Shown: positions 61,869 to 64,000 of the stretch, piece by piece
How positions within the stretch are numbered: position 1 is the first letter of the stretch
How the letters are laid out: every line of letters starts with the position of its first letter
Source: Salinigranum rubrum
Lineage (GTDB): Archaea > Halobacteriota > Halobacteria > Halobacteriales > Haloferacaceae
Length of the DNA: 64,000 nucleotides
NCBI RefSeq assembly: GCF_002906575.1
Contig: NZ_CP026309.1
Location: 2,976,001 to 3,040,000 of the forward strand
Direction of reading: 5' to 3'
Notes under the pieces: generated by a model
Told to the model about the DNA's origin: nothing
Seen by the model: the letters and a program-made list of their open reading frames with translations, nothing else
The model's database searches: none
Translations under genes and position numbers: made by a program

Positions 61869-62101
61869 CGCTGTGGAGAAGCGGATTTCCCCTCGCGTGA
61901 TGACACGAGCGCGTAGTCGAGGGGGCCCCGAGCGCGGCCGAGAGTCCCGTCACTGAGCCGTTTCACGGCGGGATGGGAAGGGGTGGCGCTCGTCTCCGGG
62001 GGAGAGATGGACCCGTGCTGACGAGCGAGTAGCGTCGACGGGGGGAAACCGCCTTCTCCAAAGCCCTATCCTCGGTCCGGCCGTGTGCTGCTTCAGACGA
62101 A

Positions 62102-63235
62102 ATGGCAGACAAGGAGCTTCACCGGGGATTGGACGGTATCGCCGTCGCGGAGACGCGACTCAGTGGCATCGACGGCGCGGCCGGCGAACTCGTCATCGGG
62201 GGGTTCCCCGTCGAGGAACTCGCCGGAAACGCCTCCTACGAGGAGAGCGTCTTCCTGCTGTTCGACGACCGGCTTCCGACCGAACCGGAACTCGAATCGT
62301 TCCGCGCGGAACTCGCCGGGTATCGCGAAATACCCGAGGAGGTCGAGCAGGTGCTTCGGCGGGCGGCGCGCGAGGACAGGGACGCGATGGACGCCCTCCG
62401 GATGGGCGTGGCCGCGGCGGACCTCGGCCTCGACGCGACCGATCCGACAGAGGTCGCGACGCGACTGGTGAGCGTCCTCCCGACCATCGTCGCGACGTAC
62501 TGGCGGTGCCGCTCCGGGAGGGAGCCGGTTCGTCCGCGCGCGGACCTCGGTCACGCGGCGAACTACCTCTGGATGCTGACCGGCGACGAACCCGACCCGG
62601 CGGCCGTGCGAGGGCTCGAAACCTACCTCAACACGGTCGTCGACCACGGGCTGAACGCGTCGACGTTCGTCGCCCGGTCGGTCGTCTCGACGGAGTCGGA
62701 CCTCGTCTCGGCGGTGACGGGCGCGGTGGGGTCGCTGAAGGGCCCGCTGCACGGCGGGGCGCCGGGACCGGTCCTGGAGATGCTCCTGGCGGTGCACGAG
62801 ACTGGCGACGCGGAGGGGTACGTCCGGGAGACGCTCGCGTCCGGCGAGCGGCTGATGGGCTTCGGCCATCGGGTGTATCGGACGCGCGACCCGCGTGCCG
62901 CGGTGCTCTCGCGTGCCGCCGAGCGGTTCTACGCCGACTCCGACGAGCGCGCGTTCTTCGAGACAGTCGAGGCGTTCGAGGAAGTCGCCGTGGCGCTGCT
63001 GTCCGAGCACAAGCCCGACCGCGCGCTCGAAACGAACGTCGAGTTCTACACGGCCGCGCTCCTGCACGGGGTCGGCATCCCGCGGGAGTTGTTCACGGCC
63101 ACCTTCGCCGTGTCGCGGGTCGGCGGCTGGACGGCGCACTGTCTCGAACAGCGAGCGGACAACAAACTGATTCGGCCGGTGTCGGTGTACGTCGGTGACC
63201 GTGACAGGTCGTGGAAACCGGCGAACGAACGCTGA
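62102..63235 (+). CDS. Citrate synthase family protein, Asp-to-Glu at the catalytic position
   Basis: The 377-aa citrate-synthase-like protein has His217 ('LKGPLHGGAP') and His256 ('GFGHRVYRTRDPRA') intact. The third catalytic position (residue 314), normally Asp in 'NVDFY', is Glu ('ETNVEFYTAAL'). It aligns throughout with the CS part of the 60411 gene ('YEESVFLLFDDRLPTEPEL', 'RELFTATFAVSRVGGWTAH') but lacks the winged helix. It could be a slower citrate or methylcitrate synthase, or have another acyl-CoA substrate. ATG 62102 fits the family N-terminus. Confidence 0.85.
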   Translation: MADKELHRGLDGIAVAETRLSGIDGAAGELVIGGFPVEELAGNASYEESVFLLFDDRLPTEPELESFRAELAGYREIPEEVEQVLRRAAREDRDAMDALRMGVAAADLGLDATDPTEVATRLVSVLPTIVATYWRCRSGREPVRPRADLGHAANYLWMLTGDEPDPAAVRGLETYLNTVVDHGLNASTFVARSVVSTESDLVSAVTGAVGSLKGPLHGGAPGPVLEMLLAVHETGDAEGYVRETLASGERLMGFGHRVYRTRDPRAAVLSRAAERFYADSDERAFFETVEAFEEVAVALLSEHKPDRALETNVEFYTAALLHGVGIPRELFTATFAVSRVGGWTAHCLEQRADNKLIRPVSVYVGDRDRSWKPANER

Positions 63236-63279
63236 CGAGGGGGATGCCCGAAGAGCGTCCGAGGGCGTCCGAGGGCGTC

Positions 63280-63933
63280 TCAGGGCTCGGTCGGCGCGAA
63301 CTGGTCGCTCGTCGACCGCCCGGCGCTATCGGTGAGCGCCGCCGACAGGAGCGTGCGCTCGGCCTTCCGCAGGTGTTCGTGCAGCGTCGCGCGGCTGATT
63401 CCCAGTTCCTCGGCGAGTCGCTCGTTCGTGATCTTCCGCGGCCAGTCGTAGTAGCCGCGCGCGAGCGCTTCGGTCGCGACCTCACGCTGTCGGTCGGTCA
63501 GAGGTGAATCGCTGTCGGCCCTGAACCGCTTGAGCTTGCCGAGCGTGACGGTCCCGAACTCCTCTAAGTCGTCGATGATGGCTCTGAGGTCCTCCCGACG
63601 GAAGACCAGGACGTTGTACTCGCGCTGGCGACCGGAGACGGTGTTTTCCCTCCGAAGCGTGCCGTGGTTCCGGTAGATGGCGGAGTACGCCCCGCACGAC
63701 GGTTTGGTCACGAGCAGGTTGTCGCTGTCGAGCCGCTGGACGTGTCTGACGTGGTCGGCGGCGTCGAGTTCCGCCTCGAACCGGTCTGCGTGGGGGCCGG
63801 CCCGGAGCACGAACGTCACGAAGCCGTCCTGTATCTCCTCGATTTCGATGGGGACCGGGGTGTCGATGTCCGCGGTCAGCTGACGGAGGATACACTCCCG
63901 CTGTTGGGTGAAGTGAACGGTCGCGAGAAACAT
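63280..63933 (-). CDS. Bacterio-opsin-activator-type HTH regulator
   Basis: The 217-aa protein has an N-terminal sensor-like domain (residues 1-140; 'LRQLTADIDTPVPIEIEEI', 'RRENTVSGRQREYNVLVF') and a C-terminal HTH_10 domain ('LTDRQREVATEALARGYYDWPRKITNERLAEELGISRATLHEHLRKAERTLL' as the family pattern, split here), with recognition helix 'GISRATLHEHLRKAE'. This is the bacterio-opsin-activator type, common in haloarchaea. ATG 63933 is chosen; the open frame further upstream has no family similarity. Confidence 0.88.
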   Translation of the reverse strand: MFLATVHFTQQRECILRQLTADIDTPVPIEIEEIQDGFVTFVLRAGPHADRFEAELDAADHVRHVQRLDSDNLLVTKPSCGAYSAIYRNHGTLRRENTVSGRQREYNVLVFRREDLRAIIDDLEEFGTVTLGKLKRFRADSDSPLTDRQREVATEALARGYYDWPRKITNERLAEELGISRATLHEHLRKAERTLLSAALTDSAGRSTSDQFAPTEP

Positions 63934-64000
63934 GCTGGCTACGCACGTCGACACGGCCCACGACGAAAAAACCGTACGGCCAGTCACGCCCGCACCGCCC

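Overview
The window is GC-rich with strongly acidic proteins, Tat-type secretion signals, TATA boxes placed about 30 nt upstream of start codons (leaderless transcripts) and archaeal regulator families (PadR, DUF7344, bacterio-opsin-activator-type HTH). All of this points to a haloarchaeal (Halobacteria) chromosome. I see no rRNA, tRNA, CRISPR array or insertion sequence.

Layout. 1-2.3 kb: a partial secreted arylsulfotransferase-like protein and a cobalamin-binding protein. 2.4-38.5 kb: a large surface-glycan (N-glycan or exopolysaccharide) island. It holds sugar-nucleotide enzymes (two SDR epimerases, WecB, WecC, two Gfo/Idh oxidoreductases), five glycosyltransferases, a Wzx-like flippase, a large polytopic membrane protein, DUF354, DUF1616 and DUF362 proteins, two toroid-fold proteins, four alkaline-phosphatase-superfamily proteins, two secreted beta-helix proteins, an FG-GAP protein and a ribbon-helix-helix-like protein. 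38.6-41.3 kb: four regulators at the island edge. 41.4-45.5 kb: membrane proteins including a MATE transporter. 45.7-64 kb: mostly ordinary chromosome, with an AglF-like nucleotidyltransferase, aldo/keto reductases, UspA, malic enzyme-phosphotransacetylase, an aldehyde dehydrogenase, a xylose-dehydrogenase-like oxidoreductase, a TetR-MATE operon with two visible operators, two citrate-synthase paralogues and an HTH activator.

How the island may work. WecB and WecC are divergent neighbours and would make UDP-ManNAc and then UDP-ManNAcA. The other epimerases, oxidoreductases and AglF-like enzyme would supply further sugars. The glycosyltransferases assemble the glycan on a lipid carrier, the flippase exports it, and the secreted and phosphatase-fold proteins may tailor it. 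Many protein types occur twice, in the 2-17 kb and 20-38 kb halves.

Three cross-cutting observations matter most. (1) Eight places need one extra G or C to restore an otherwise intact gene; seven genes are affected and every site is a short G/C run, so consensus errors are the simplest explanation. (2) Several island genes are preceded by a short ORF that ends in an ATGA/GTGA overlap with the main start; in two cases a TATA box sits at leaderless spacing from the short ORF itself. (3) A shared TATA-centred motif, often with CGGG just upstream, lies 32-34 nt before many island starts and was used here to choose starts.
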